Source of the DNA: Sphingomonas sp. dw_22
Lineage (GTDB): Bacteria; Pseudomonadota; Alphaproteobacteria; Sphingomonadales; Sphingomonadaceae
Direction of reading: 5' to 3'
Assembly (NCBI RefSeq): GCF_018449795.1
Contig: NZ_JAAVVE010000040.1
Coordinates: 1-41,575, forward strand
DNA: 41,575 nt
Shown: positions 7,091 to 15,225 of the stretch, one piece after another
Layout of the letters: every line of letters starts with the position of its first letter
Numbering within the stretch: the first letter of the stretch is position 1
Translations under genes and position numbers: made by a program
Notes under the pieces: generated by a model
The model's input: the letters and a program-made list of their open reading frames with translations, nothing else
The model's database searches: none
Told to the model about the DNA's origin: nothing

Positions 7091-8458
7091 TTAGCGACCA
7101 AGAGCGGGATCGCCGCCGAGATCGTTCGCTCCTATCGCATGCTGGGGTTCCGTATCGCGTGCGGTCGCGCTGCGCTGACGGGCAGCAAGCAACATCGCGA
7201 GCAAGGCAAAGATCGGCTCAATGAATCGGGGATAGTGCAGCATGCCCTCGATCAAGCTCATGGCAAGCAGACAGAACAGGACTGCGAGCGCAGGATAAAG
7301 CCGGCGTTGACCGGCCGCGAATTGGCTCACGGCAACAATGGCGCGTCCAAGCAGCCAGAGACCACCAGCCGCGCCGACAATACCCCATGAAATCAGGAAC
7401 TGCAGGATAACATTGTGGGGCTGGGTATGCGCCCACCCCACATAGACCTCCCAGAAGATGGACCCTGAACCCCAGCCGAAGACGGGCGACTGCAACCAGC
7501 GCGCAATCGTCGCGGACCAGAGCGCCAGCCTGCCACCGGTCATCATGTCCGCGCTAGCGTCGTCGCCTGCGGTCCAGAGCAGAAATTCGGGTAGTCCCCG
7601 TGGCGCGCAAATCCACGCTACGATGCACGCGATGCCCGTGAGACCGGCAGCGATTCCAATCGCGCGCGAGCCAGGAACGCGCCTGCCGAGCAGAATGAGC
7701 GCGCCCATCGCGACCGCCATGCCGAATATGGCGCCTCGAGTTCCCGACCAAATCGTCAGAGCAGCGGCCAACACATAGGCCGCCTGGCGCCAGCCAACCC
7801 ATCGCGGTTGCGTCGAGAAGAGTAGCGACGCGAGCAATCCAGCGGCGACAGCCCCCGTCCACGATCCAAAATGCCGCACACTGATGAATCCAGGCAGCGC
7901 AGATACCCATTCGATGGTGCCGCCCGGCACGGCACTGGCAGGAGGCGGGAAATTGAATCGCCACGCCGTAAGAAAAGTCAGGGGAATGAGGCCGGCCGCC
8001 AGCCACCAAAGCATCGCGTCGAGACCGTCGGCGCGGCTGTTCAAGGACAGGTCGAAAATTGCCAGCGCGAAACGAAGATGAACAATGGTGAACAGCGAAA
8101 TGGCTATCGAAACCGACATCAGACGCGATATCAGCAAGCTGCTGGTAAAAAGGCCGACAAGTAGAAGAAACCCCGCCAGCTTCACATCCAGAGGCAGGCG
8201 CTGCAAACTGCTCAGGCCGCTGGCGACCCGCCGCTGAGACCATAGGATCACGCCAATTTCTGCGACGACGAATGGAAACTCCAATAGGCGAGTCCACTCC
8301 ATCCATGGCAACCTCATCTGGTGGATGAAGGTCGGGTAACAAAGAGCTGCTATAAGCGGCATGACACCACCGAAAAGTACTCCCAGAACCGAGCCGGGGC
8401 TTGTCGAAAGGGCGGTTAGGCCGACCTTCTCACGAGCGGATCGAGACAACATCGTCAT
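7091..8458 (-). CDS. O-antigen ligase / Wzy-type polysaccharide polymerase family membrane protein
   Basis: This 455-residue protein is nearly all transmembrane helices (about 10-12). It carries the Wzy_C-type signature: a large periplasmic loop, then VFGWGSG, and AHTQPHNVILQFLISWGIVG, with the conserved His-Asn pair. The family includes WaaL O-antigen ligases and Wzy polymerases that act on undecaprenyl-linked glycans at the periplasmic face, and sequence alone does not separate them. The gene stands alone, is convergent with the atp operon, and is visibly less GC-rich with more varied codons than its neighbours, which suggests recent acquisition. Confidence 0.75.
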   Translation of the reverse strand: MTMLSRSAREKVGLTALSTSPGSVLGVLFGGVMPLIAALCYPTFIHQMRLPWMEWTRLLEFPFVVAEIGVILWSQRRVASGLSSLQRLPLDVKLAGFLLLVGLFTSSLLISRLMSVSIAISLFTIVHLRFALAIFDLSLNSRADGLDAMLWWLAAGLIPLTFLTAWRFNFPPPASAVPGGTIEWVSALPGFISVRHFGSWTGAVAAGLLASLLFSTQPRWVGWRQAAYVLAAALTIWSGTRGAIFGMAVAMGALILLGRRVPGSRAIGIAAGLTGIACIVAWICAPRGLPEFLLWTAGDDASADMMTGGRLALWSATIARWLQSPVFGWGSGSIFWEVYVGWAHTQPHNVILQFLISWGIVGAAGGLWLLGRAIVAVSQFAAGQRRLYPALAVLFCLLAMSLIEGMLHYPRFIEPIFALLAMLLAARQRSATARDTEPQHAIGANDLGGDPALGR

Positions 8459-8586
8459 ACCGTCCGCTTAGGCTGGGGTTCGTTTAGAAACCGTTAGCCA
8501 TAAGAGCGCACTCGGTTCCCTTCCTCGACAATCCCCCTCGCCCGGCAAACCGAAGATCCGGTTAGCTAATTCTCAAGCCTTGGCGG

Positions 8587-8594
8587 TTAACCCT
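8587..8594 (+). promoter_or_regulatory. Possible CtrA half-site upstream of cpaF
   Basis: TTAACCCT differs by one base from the TTAACCAT half-site of the alphaproteobacterial cell-cycle regulator CtrA. It lies 29 bases before the cpaF start. The 8459-8623 gap also contains TTAG-rich sequence near 8484-8501 (TTAGCCAT). CtrA controls pilus genes in Caulobacter; its action here is inference. Confidence 0.3.
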
Positions 8595-8623
8595 GCCGCC
8601 ATGGTAGGGATGAAGAGCCCGCG

Positions 8624-10177
8624 ATGAGTGCTTTTGGACGACGCAACGGACTGGGTGGCGGCGCGGGTGGCCGGCCTGCCTTCGGAGTCGCGAAGCCGAT
8701 GCAGGGCCCCGGCCCGGGCCGCGGCGAGGCGCCGCCGCTCGGCGGCGAGCAATTCCCCCCGATCAACAGCGTGCCCCTGCCCGGCACCGGCGCACCCGAT
8801 CCCATGGCCGAGCGCGATCCCGCCGGGCCCAGCGTCGCCAGCAGCGATGCGCTCCAGCGCCTCGCCGACCGCCAGGCCGCGACCGGCGACCAGGGCAATT
8901 CACGGATGGAGGGCTTCGAAGCCTCGATCCACCGCATCAAGGAACAGGTGCTGCCGCGCCTGCTCGAGCGCGTCGATCCCGAAGCCGCCGCCACGCTGAG
9001 CAAGGACGAGCTGGCCGAGGAATTCCGCCCGATCATCGGCGAAGTGCTTGCCGAGCTGAAGCTCACGCTCAACCGCCGCGAGCAGTTCGCGCTCGAAAAG
9101 GTGCTGGTCGACGAGCTGCTCGGCCTCGGCCCCCTCGAAGAGCTGCTCGCCGATCCGGCGATCAGCGACATCATGGTCAACGGCCCCGAGCAGACCTTCG
9201 TCGAGCGCAAGGGCAAGCTCGAGCTCGCCAACATCCAGTTCCGCGACGAGGAGCATCTGTTCCAGATCGCGCAGCGCATCTGCAACTCGGTCGGCCGTCG
9301 CGTCGACCAGACCACGCCGCTCGCCGACGCCCGCCTGAAGGACGGCAGCCGCGTCAACGTGATCGTGCCACCGCTTTCTCTGCGCGGCACCGCCATCTCG
9401 ATTCGTAAATTCTCGGCCAAGCCGATCACGCTCGACATGATGGCCGGCTTCGGCTCGATGAGCCCCAAGATGGCCACCGCGCTCAAGATCGCGGGCGCCA
9501 GCCGCTTCAACATCGTCATCTCGGGCGGCACCGGCTCGGGCAAGACGACGATGCTCAACGCGCTCTCCAAGATGATCGACCCCGGCGAGCGCGTGCTGAC
9601 GATCGAGGACGCGGCCGAACTCCGCCTCCAGCAGCCGCACTGGCTCCCGCTCGAAACCCGCCCGCCCAACCTGGAGGGCCAGGGCGAAATCACCATCCGC
9701 GATCTCGTCAAGAACGCGCTGCGCATGCGCCCGGATCGCATCATCCTGGGCGAGATTCGCGGCAGCGAGTGTTTCGACATGCTCGCCGCCATGAACACGG
9801 GTCACGACGGATCGATGTGCACGCTCCACTCGAACAGCCCCCGCGAGGCGCTAGCGCGTATGGAGAACATGGTGATGATGTCGGACATCAAGGTGCCCAA
9901 GGAAGCAATCTCGCGCCAGATCGCCGATTCGGTCGACCTCATCATCCAGGTGAAGCGCCTGCGCGACGGCTCACGCCGCGTCACCAACGTCACCGAGGTC
10001 ATCGGCATGGAAGGCCCGGTGATCGTGACGCAGGAGCTGTTCAAGTTCGAATATCTGGACGAGAGCGCCGACGGCAAGATCCTCGGCGAATACCGCTCGA
10101 TGGGCCTGCGCCCCTATACGCTGGAAAAGGCCAAGATGTTCGGCTTCGACCAGGCGATGCTGGAGGCGTGCCTGTAG
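8624..10177 (+). CDS. cpaF: CpaF/TadA-family secretion ATPase
   Basis: This 517-residue cytoplasmic ATPase of the type II/IV secretion superfamily powers assembly of Flp/Tad pili. A Pro/Gly-rich N-terminal region (1-85) precedes the helical domain. Walker A GGTGSGKTT is at 301-309, Walker B-type RIILGEIRG at 372-380, and a His box (GHDGSMCTLHSNSP) follows. The Walker motifs and His box are intact. No other tad/cpa genes (pilin, CpaB, CpaC, CpaE, TadB, TadC) are adjacent, so the gene is separated from the rest of its machinery or is the first gene of a broken cluster. Confidence 0.92.
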   Translation: MSAFGRRNGLGGGAGGRPAFGVAKPMQGPGPGRGEAPPLGGEQFPPINSVPLPGTGAPDPMAERDPAGPSVASSDALQRLADRQAATGDQGNSRMEGFEASIHRIKEQVLPRLLERVDPEAAATLSKDELAEEFRPIIGEVLAELKLTLNRREQFALEKVLVDELLGLGPLEELLADPAISDIMVNGPEQTFVERKGKLELANIQFRDEEHLFQIAQRICNSVGRRVDQTTPLADARLKDGSRVNVIVPPLSLRGTAISIRKFSAKPITLDMMAGFGSMSPKMATALKIAGASRFNIVISGGTGSGKTTMLNALSKMIDPGERVLTIEDAAELRLQQPHWLPLETRPPNLEGQGEITIRDLVKNALRMRPDRIILGEIRGSECFDMLAAMNTGHDGSMCTLHSNSPREALARMENMVMMSDIKVPKEAISRQIADSVDLIIQVKRLRDGSRRVTNVTEVIGMEGPVIVTQELFKFEYLDESADGKILGEYRSMGLRPYTLEKAKMFGFDQAMLEACL

Positions 10178-10184
10178 GCTCCGC

Positions 10185-10805
10185 CTAGCGCTGCACGCCG
10201 GCCCGCGCCGGGCTGAAGAACATGAGATAGACCAGCCGGCCATTCTCCGGCCGGTCGCCGAAGCCCGGCCCGGCGGTATGCCACAGCCAGGGGCGCAGCA
10301 GGACCAGGCGGTTGAAGCGCATCGGCACGCGCATCGTCATTTCCCAGCAATCGGGATCGCCGCCGTCCTTCTGCACGATATCGTCGACCATCGCGTTCCA
10401 GCTCGCATAGCCGAGCCTCGCCAGTTCCTCGGGCGTGGTCGGCGCATGATCGGTGCGGGTGCGGCGATGGCGGAAGAATTCGGTGCCGCCGTCGCAGTCC
10501 TCCGGCGCGCTGAGATAGAGGATGCCGGACCAATAGCCGGGATCGATATGGACGCGCGGCCGCGCATCGTCGCGCGCCAGCGTGATGCGGCACTTGGCAT
10601 GCGACATCGGCGGCGAGGGTGGCTGCAGCCGTTCGCCGGTCAGTTGCGATACCTGTTCGGCAAGGCCGGAGATGTTGATCCGCTCGGCGGAATTGCGGCC
10701 GGGAAACGGCCCTGCGAGATCGGGATAGGTGAGCGACAGCGCGTGGGCGCGCAATGCCTCGGCGCCATCCAGGAAGTCATCGACGACAATCAGCGAGGTT
10801 TCCAT
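10185..10805 (-). CDS. DUF6445-like, probable Fe(II)/2-oxoglutarate dioxygenase fold
   Basis: This 206-residue protein starts METSLIVVDDFLDGAEALRA. It has a plausible facial triad for a non-haem Fe(II) oxygenase: His86-x-Asp88 (RVHIDPGYW) and His176 (LLRPWLWHTAG), with Arg190 (NGRLVYLMFF) where 2-oxoglutarate is usually bound. The FPGRNS motif and overall pattern resemble DUF6445 proteins. Substrate unknown. The ATG at 10805 is the only start placing the conserved region at the N-terminus. It is convergent with cpaF, seven bases apart. Confidence 0.65.
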   Translation of the reverse strand: METSLIVVDDFLDGAEALRAHALSLTYPDLAGPFPGRNSAERINISGLAEQVSQLTGERLQPPSPPMSHAKCRITLARDDARPRVHIDPGYWSGILYLSAPEDCDGGTEFFRHRRTRTDHAPTTPEELARLGYASWNAMVDDIVQKDGGDPDCWEMTMRVPMRFNRLVLLRPWLWHTAGPGFGDRPENGRLVYLMFFSPARAGVQR

Positions 10806-11172
10806 CGTCCCTGCGCCTAGCCTCGCCCGGGGATGCTGGCAAATCGGCGGCCGCGCCGCTTCGGCGCGATGATTCGGCCGAAAGCCCGAACGAGGATGCA
10901 AATGGCGGAAATCCGCGGATGCTGCCCGACTACCGCAAGTCGGTCGGTTGACACGGTTGACACCGGCAATGCGGAAAACCTCTCTGCCTTCGCGAAAGGC
11001 GCAATTCGAGACCATGACGATGAGAAAGAGCCCCCTGCGGCTGACAGGCGAAATCCTATATTGCAAGCCTCGGAAGGGCGGCCTCCCGGCGGGACGCCGC
11101 ATGCCGACACGATCCGCCAACCAAGACCCGGCATTCCCCTTTCCCGCATTCGCGGCATAGACTGGTCCGGTG
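10806..11172. other. Intergenic region, no gene supported
   Basis: No frame here shows family resemblance. The one visible pattern is a perfect tandem 9-mer, GGTTGACAC, at 10947-10955 and 10956-10964. Each copy contains TTGACA, but no convincing -10 follows at the proper distance. Confidence 0.4.
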
Positions 11173-12321
11173 ATGCTGCCCCTGCTCCTCGCGCTCGCTT
11201 CCCCTGCCGGCGCCACAGCCACGCTCGCCCCCGATGCGGAGGCGCGCTGGGTACCGTTCGAGCTGACGCCCAACAACCACGTCAGGTTCAGCCTCACGAT
11301 CGACGGCAAGCCCGCCACCGCGATCCTCGATACCGGCATGACCGACACGATGCTCTCGGATCGCTTCGCCGCCATCGCCGGCATCCGGCCGCGCCAGCGC
11401 CAGCGCGGCACCGCGATCGGCGGGCAGGTCGCGATCGGCTGGGCGGCAGGACCGACGCTGGTGATCGGCGGCCTCACCCACAGCGGCGGGCGGATCGGCA
11501 TCGCGCCGATGGAGACCCCGCCCGAGGCCAATGTCGTCACCGCCGACATGCTGATCGGCGCGGACGTGCTTTCGTGCTGCGCGCTCGACATCGATTATCC
11601 CGGCCGCCGCTTCCGCATCCTCGCCAGCGGCCGCATGCCCTTCACCGGCTTCACCGCGCCGCTCGCCCATGCGCGCGGCCGCAGCGTCTGGGTGACCGAG
11701 CTCGCCATCGCCGGCACGCGGCTGCGGCCGATGCTGATCGATACCGGCGACGGCACCTGGGTATCGCTCACCCGCCCCGCATGGCTCTCGACCGGCTATC
11801 GGGGCGCACAGATCACCACGACGCTCGGCTATGGCCTGGGCGGCCCCTCGATCACCGAAGCCGCCGTCATCCCCAATGCGACGATCGCCGGCACCGATAC
11901 GGGCGAGATCGAGGTCCGGATCGAGGATGCCAATGGCTATTCCGGCCGTGCCGGACTGGCCGGGCGGATCGGCAGCGCGCTGCTGATGCGCTTCCGCGTG
12001 CTGTTCGACGTGCGCGCCGGCCGCATGGTGCTGCAGTCCGCCGCGTCCGATGCCGCGCCCTATATCCGCTCCACCAGCGGGCTGCTGATGGGCTATGCCG
12101 AGCGGAGCCTGCGCGTCCTCCACGTCATGCGCGGCTCCCCCGCCGCCGAGACCGGCTGGCGCGAGGGTGACGCGATCTGCGTCGCGAACGGCACGCCGAT
12201 CACCGACGCCGCGTCCGCCCAGGCGCTGTCGGGCTGGACGGCCGGACCGCCCGGCACCGCCGTCCGCCTGACCCTGTGCGACGGCACCGAACGCACTCTG
12301 ACGCTGCGGCGCTTCTATTAG
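11173..12321 (+). CDS. Exported retropepsin-like aspartic protease with PDZ domain
   Basis: This 382-residue protein begins with a short signal peptide (about 1-17). Two retropepsin-like halves follow, each with a DTG motif: Asp53-Thr-Gly in ILDTGMTDTM and Asp190-Thr-Gly in LIDTGDGTW. The C-terminal part (about 300-382) looks like a PDZ domain (VMRGSPAAETGWREGDAICVANG). A protein with both halves in one chain could form the active site intramolecularly, as pepsins do. GTG 11170 is an alternative start. Probably periplasmic; the substrate cannot be told. Confidence 0.75.
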   Translation: MLPLLLALASPAGATATLAPDAEARWVPFELTPNNHVRFSLTIDGKPATAILDTGMTDTMLSDRFAAIAGIRPRQRQRGTAIGGQVAIGWAAGPTLVIGGLTHSGGRIGIAPMETPPEANVVTADMLIGADVLSCCALDIDYPGRRFRILASGRMPFTGFTAPLAHARGRSVWVTELAIAGTRLRPMLIDTGDGTWVSLTRPAWLSTGYRGAQITTTLGYGLGGPSITEAAVIPNATIAGTDTGEIEVRIEDANGYSGRAGLAGRIGSALLMRFRVLFDVRAGRMVLQSAASDAAPYIRSTSGLLMGYAERSLRVLHVMRGSPAAETGWREGDAICVANGTPITDAASAQALSGWTAGPPGTAVRLTLCDGTERTLTLRRFY

Positions 12322-12365
12322 GGGCGGCGTTCGCGCGAGTCGGTGAGCGTGCCAAACCTTCCTCC

Positions 12366-12473
12366 GTCACCCCGGCCGAAGTGCCGGGGTCCACTGTGCG
12401 GCTAGGAGAGCCGCTAGAGGTTATAGGGGCTCATGCGCGGACGGGTGGACCCCGGCACTTCGGCCGGGGTGAC
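12366..12473. repeat. Paired REP-like element (family A), 29-bp perfect outer arms
   Basis: Left arm 12366-12394 and right arm 12445-12473 are perfect reverse complements, beginning GTCACCCCGGCCGAAGTG. The spacer contains an inner hairpin, GCGGCT (12398-12403) with AGCCGC (12409-12414). Each outer arm is itself palindromic (CCCCGGC/GCCGGGG), so several alternative folds exist. It lies between two genes on the same strand. Confidence 0.85.
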
Positions 12474-12554
12474 GATGAAATAGGGCGATTCGCGTTGTCA
12501 CTCACCCCGATTCAGACATTCCCGAACCGGCCAACCCGGCTATAAGACCTCTCG

Positions 12555-13934
12555 ATGAAGGCGCTTCTCGATCCCGGCAACGCACTCGCCCAGGGGCTTG
12601 CTGCCGTCCGCACCGAATTCCAGGTTCCCGCCGGCTTCCCGCCGCACGTGCTCCAGGCCGCCGAAGCCGCGGCGAAGCGCGTGCCCAGCAGCCACATCGA
12701 CCGCACCGGCCTGCCCTTCGTCACGCTCGATCCGGCCCCCTCGACCGATCTCGACCAGGCCTTCTGTATCGAATCGAGCGGCGCCGATCTGATCCTGCGC
12801 TATGCCATCGCCGATGTGGACTGGTTCGTGGACGAAGGCGGCGCGATCGACGTCGAGGCATGGCATCGCGGCGAGAGCCTGTACCTGCCCGACGGCAAGG
12901 CCGGGCTCTACCCGCCGATCCTGAGCGAAGGCGCGGCCAGCCTGTTGCCCGGCGGCCCGCGCCCGGCGGTGGTCTTCATCGTCCGGGTGGACCCGAACGG
13001 CGCCGTCCGGCTCGACGGCGTGGAGCGGGCGATCGTCCGCAGCCGCGCCAAGCTCGCCTATGAAAACGTGCAGGCGGCGGATCTGCCGGCGCAGTTCGGC
13101 GAGCTCGCGCGCCGCATCCAGGCGGCCGAGACCGCGCGCGGAGCGGCGCGCGTCGATCCGCCCGAACAGGAAGTCGCCGCGCTGCCCGAAGGCGGATACC
13201 GCCTGGTCTTCCGCCCCCGCCTCGCCTCCGAGGACGACAATGCGGCGCTGTCGCTCGCCACGAACATGGCGGTGGCGGATGCCCTCTATGCCCATCAGAC
13301 TGGCCTGTTCCGGGTGATGGACGAGCCGAGCGCGTCCGCGATCGCCCGGCTGCGCCTGACCGCCGCCGCCTTCGGCATCGCCTGGCCCGCCGGGATGCCG
13401 CTCGAGAAATTCGAGCGCACCCTCCACCAGCGCGATCCCCGGCAGGCGGCGCTCATGCTCGCGATCCGCCGCGCCGGCCCCGGCGCTTCCTATGCCCCCT
13501 ATCGGCCGAGCGTGGTGCCCTGGCACGCCGCGATGGCCGCCACCTATGCGCACGCCACCGCGCCGCTGCGCCGCCTGGCCGATCGCTATGTGGTGCGCAC
13601 GGCGCTGGAGATCGCCAACGGCCGGCCGGTTCCCGCCACGGCGCGCGACGCCTTCGACAAGCTGCCCGCCGTGATGGCCAAGGCGGATTCGATCGCCGGC
13701 CGGATCGATCGCATGGTCGTCGATCTGGCCGAGGCGGTGCTCCTCTCCGGCCAGGAAGGGACGGTCTTCCCCGCGGTGGTCACCGATTCGGACAAGCACG
13801 GATCGAAGGTGCAGTTGCGCGACCATCCCGTCGTCGCGCGGATAACCGAAACGGCCGAGCCCGGCACCCGGCTCGACATCCGCCTGACCGGCGTCGACAC
13901 GGCCCGCCGCACCGTCACCTTCGAGCGCGCCTGA
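12555..13934 (+). CDS. RNB-domain (RNase II family) ribonuclease, short form
   Basis: This 459-residue protein has the RNB catalytic core, a hydrolytic 3'-5' exoribonuclease fold. The motif LDPAPSTDLDQAF puts acidic residues at 59, 65 and 67. The position normally occupied by a fourth Asp (D210 in E. coli RNase II) is Gln68. Further conserved parts are YAIADVDWFV, ATNMAVADALY and the C-terminal THATAPLRRLADRYV-type segment (YAHATAPLRRLADRYV). The usual N-terminal cold-shock domains are absent; the end may carry a small S1-like fold. RNase II and RNase R are much longer (about 640-810), so this is a different subfamily. Confidence 0.88.
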   Translation: MKALLDPGNALAQGLAAVRTEFQVPAGFPPHVLQAAEAAAKRVPSSHIDRTGLPFVTLDPAPSTDLDQAFCIESSGADLILRYAIADVDWFVDEGGAIDVEAWHRGESLYLPDGKAGLYPPILSEGAASLLPGGPRPAVVFIVRVDPNGAVRLDGVERAIVRSRAKLAYENVQAADLPAQFGELARRIQAAETARGAARVDPPEQEVAALPEGGYRLVFRPRLASEDDNAALSLATNMAVADALYAHQTGLFRVMDEPSASAIARLRLTAAAFGIAWPAGMPLEKFERTLHQRDPRQAALMLAIRRAGPGASYAPYRPSVVPWHAAMAATYAHATAPLRRLADRYVVRTALEIANGRPVPATARDAFDKLPAVMAKADSIAGRIDRMVVDLAEAVLLSGQEGTVFPAVVTDSDKHGSKVQLRDHPVVARITETAEPGTRLDIRLTGVDTARRTVTFERA

Positions 13935-13952
13935 CCGTTTCCTTGCGTTGCC

Positions 13953-14039
13953 GCGCGGGTGCCGGCCCGCTCCCCCACCCGGCCACCCAACGCCAGTATC
14001 CTATGGGTGGCCGGGTGGGGGAGCGGGCCGGCACCGCGC
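13953..14039. terminator. Very long perfect hairpin downstream of the RNB gene
   Basis: Arms 13958-13989 and 14004-14035 are perfect 32-base reverse complements around a 14-base loop. Beyond a single bulged G (13957) four more pairs form (13953-13956 with 14036-14039). It lies between the convergent RNB gene and the minus-strand ORF ending at 14065, so it could stop transcription from both sides, though it lacks a T-tract. No second copy is in the window. Confidence 0.7.
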
Positions 14040-14040
14040 C

Positions 14041-14061
14041 TGTTTCAGCTTCACTGAAACA
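14041..14061. terminator. Small hairpin at the 3' end of the minus-strand ORF
   Basis: TGTTTCAG (14041-14048) and CTGAAACA (14054-14061) pair around CTTCA. It sits immediately after the stop of the minus-strand membrane protein at 14065 and next to the long hairpin. Confidence 0.45.
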
Positions 14062-14064
14062 GAA

Positions 14065-14253
14065 CTAACGCATATTCAGCGCCACGCTCACCAGGATCAC
14101 CGCGCCCAGCACGGCCATCATCTGGAGCATCGCCCAGGGCATGAGCCCCACCCGATCGGGGTCGCGCCGCTTGCGCCGCCGGCTCTCGCCCACCCCGCTA
14201 ACCACCGCGAGTAACAGCGCTGCAACAGCCCCGCTCCATAATTGTTGTTGCAT
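14065..14253 (-). CDS. Small two-helix membrane protein, unknown
   Basis: A 62-residue protein starting MQQQLWSGAVAALLLAVVSG. Two hydrophobic segments (about 5-20 and 38-60) flank a strongly basic loop (ESRRRKRRDPDR), so both ends would be periplasmic with a cytoplasmic loop. No family recognised. The start at 14253 is the ATG; GTG 14256 is possible, with GGGAG upstream. It diverges from the methyltransferase-like gene at 14304. Confidence 0.5.
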   Translation of the reverse strand: MQQQLWSGAVAALLLAVVSGVGESRRRKRRDPDRVGLMPWAMLQMMAVLGAVILVSVALNMR

Positions 14254-14303
14254 CACGGCATTTCGCTCCCACATCCATGCAAGCATCTAGGTAAGGTATC
14301 GCC

Positions 14304-15122
14304 ATGCGCCAGCCCCTCGCCCTCGCCGCGATCCTCACAACCGCCATCGCGGTCGCCAGCGTCGCCGCCGGCGAGCCCGCCACGCAGCGCCATTCGCTGG
14401 AGCGCGCGACCGCGGCACCCACGCGCACGCCCGCCAATGTCGCCCGCGACAAATATCGCCATCCGGTCGAGACGCTGGCTTTCTTCGGCGTGAAGCCCGG
14501 CCAGACCGTGGTCGAGATCTGGCCGGGCGGCGGCTGGTACACCGAGATCCTCGCCCCGCTCACCAAGGCGCAGGGCACGCTCTACGCCGCCACGCCCTGG
14601 CCGAACGGCGCCAAGGGGGTGCAGGCGCTCCAGGCGAAGGACGCCGCCACCTATGGCAAGGTGAAGCTCGCCGCCTTCCCGGTCACCGCCGCCGATCAGC
14701 CCAAGGTGCCCGACGGCACCGCGGATATCGTCCTCACTTTCCGCAACGTCCATAACTGGCGGATGGGCGAGGGGCGCGGCGACCAGGATTATTCGGCCGA
14801 GGCGTTCAAGCAGATGTATGCGATGCTCCGGCCCGGCGGCGTGCTGGGCATCGAGGAGCATCGCCTGCCCGAGGATGCCAGTGCCGAGCGCGAGCGCGAT
14901 TCCGGCTATATCAAGGTCTCCACCGTCCGCCGCCTCGCCGAGCAGGCCGGCTTCCGCTATGTCGCCGCGTCCGAGGTGAACGCGAACCCCAGGGACAGTG
15001 CCGACTGGCCGAACGGCGTGTGGACGCTGCCGCCGACCTACAGCCAGAAGGATGTCGATCGCGCGAAATATGCGGCGATCGGCGAGAGCGACCGGATGAC
15101 GCTCAAGTTCCGCAAGCCCTGA
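14304..15122 (+). CDS. Exported SAM-methyltransferase-fold protein (COG4798-like)
   Basis: This 272-residue protein combines a signal peptide (about 1-22, cleavage near VAAGEPA) with a class I methyltransferase fold. Motif I-like TVVEIWPGGGWYTEILAPL is near 70-88, the acidic/NVHNW segment (TADIVLTFRNVHNW) lies mid-protein, and YAMLRPGGVLGIEEHR follows. The predicted-methyltransferase family COG4798 has this arrangement. S-adenosylmethionine is not known to be plentiful in the periplasm, so either the signal is not used or the fold serves another function. Confidence 0.75.
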   Translation: MRQPLALAAILTTAIAVASVAAGEPATQRHSLERATAAPTRTPANVARDKYRHPVETLAFFGVKPGQTVVEIWPGGGWYTEILAPLTKAQGTLYAATPWPNGAKGVQALQAKDAATYGKVKLAAFPVTAADQPKVPDGTADIVLTFRNVHNWRMGEGRGDQDYSAEAFKQMYAMLRPGGVLGIEEHRLPEDASAERERDSGYIKVSTVRRLAEQAGFRYVAASEVNANPRDSADWPNGVWTLPPTYSQKDVDRAKYAAIGESDRMTLKFRKP

Positions 15123-15196
15123 CGCCGGGCTTTCCGGCGGAAGTCATTACGGGCGCGCAAGGATTTTCCGAACCGGTCCGGATTCTCCACGTCGCG

Positions 15197-15204
15197 TTAA
15201 CCAT
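15197..15204 (+). promoter_or_regulatory. CtrA-type half-site TTAACCAT
   Basis: An exact TTAACCAT, the half-site motif linked to CtrA-controlled chemotaxis and flagellar genes in Caulobacter, lies 22 bases before the GTG start of the chemoreceptor-like gene. Regulation by CtrA is inferred from motif and context only. Confidence 0.4.
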
Positions 15205-15225
15205 TCTGGCTTACCCCAGTGAATC

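Noticed and set aside
10948..11160. 70-codon ORF before the protease gene
   Set aside because: No ribosome-binding site, no family resemblance and a composition typical of noncoding GC-rich DNA.
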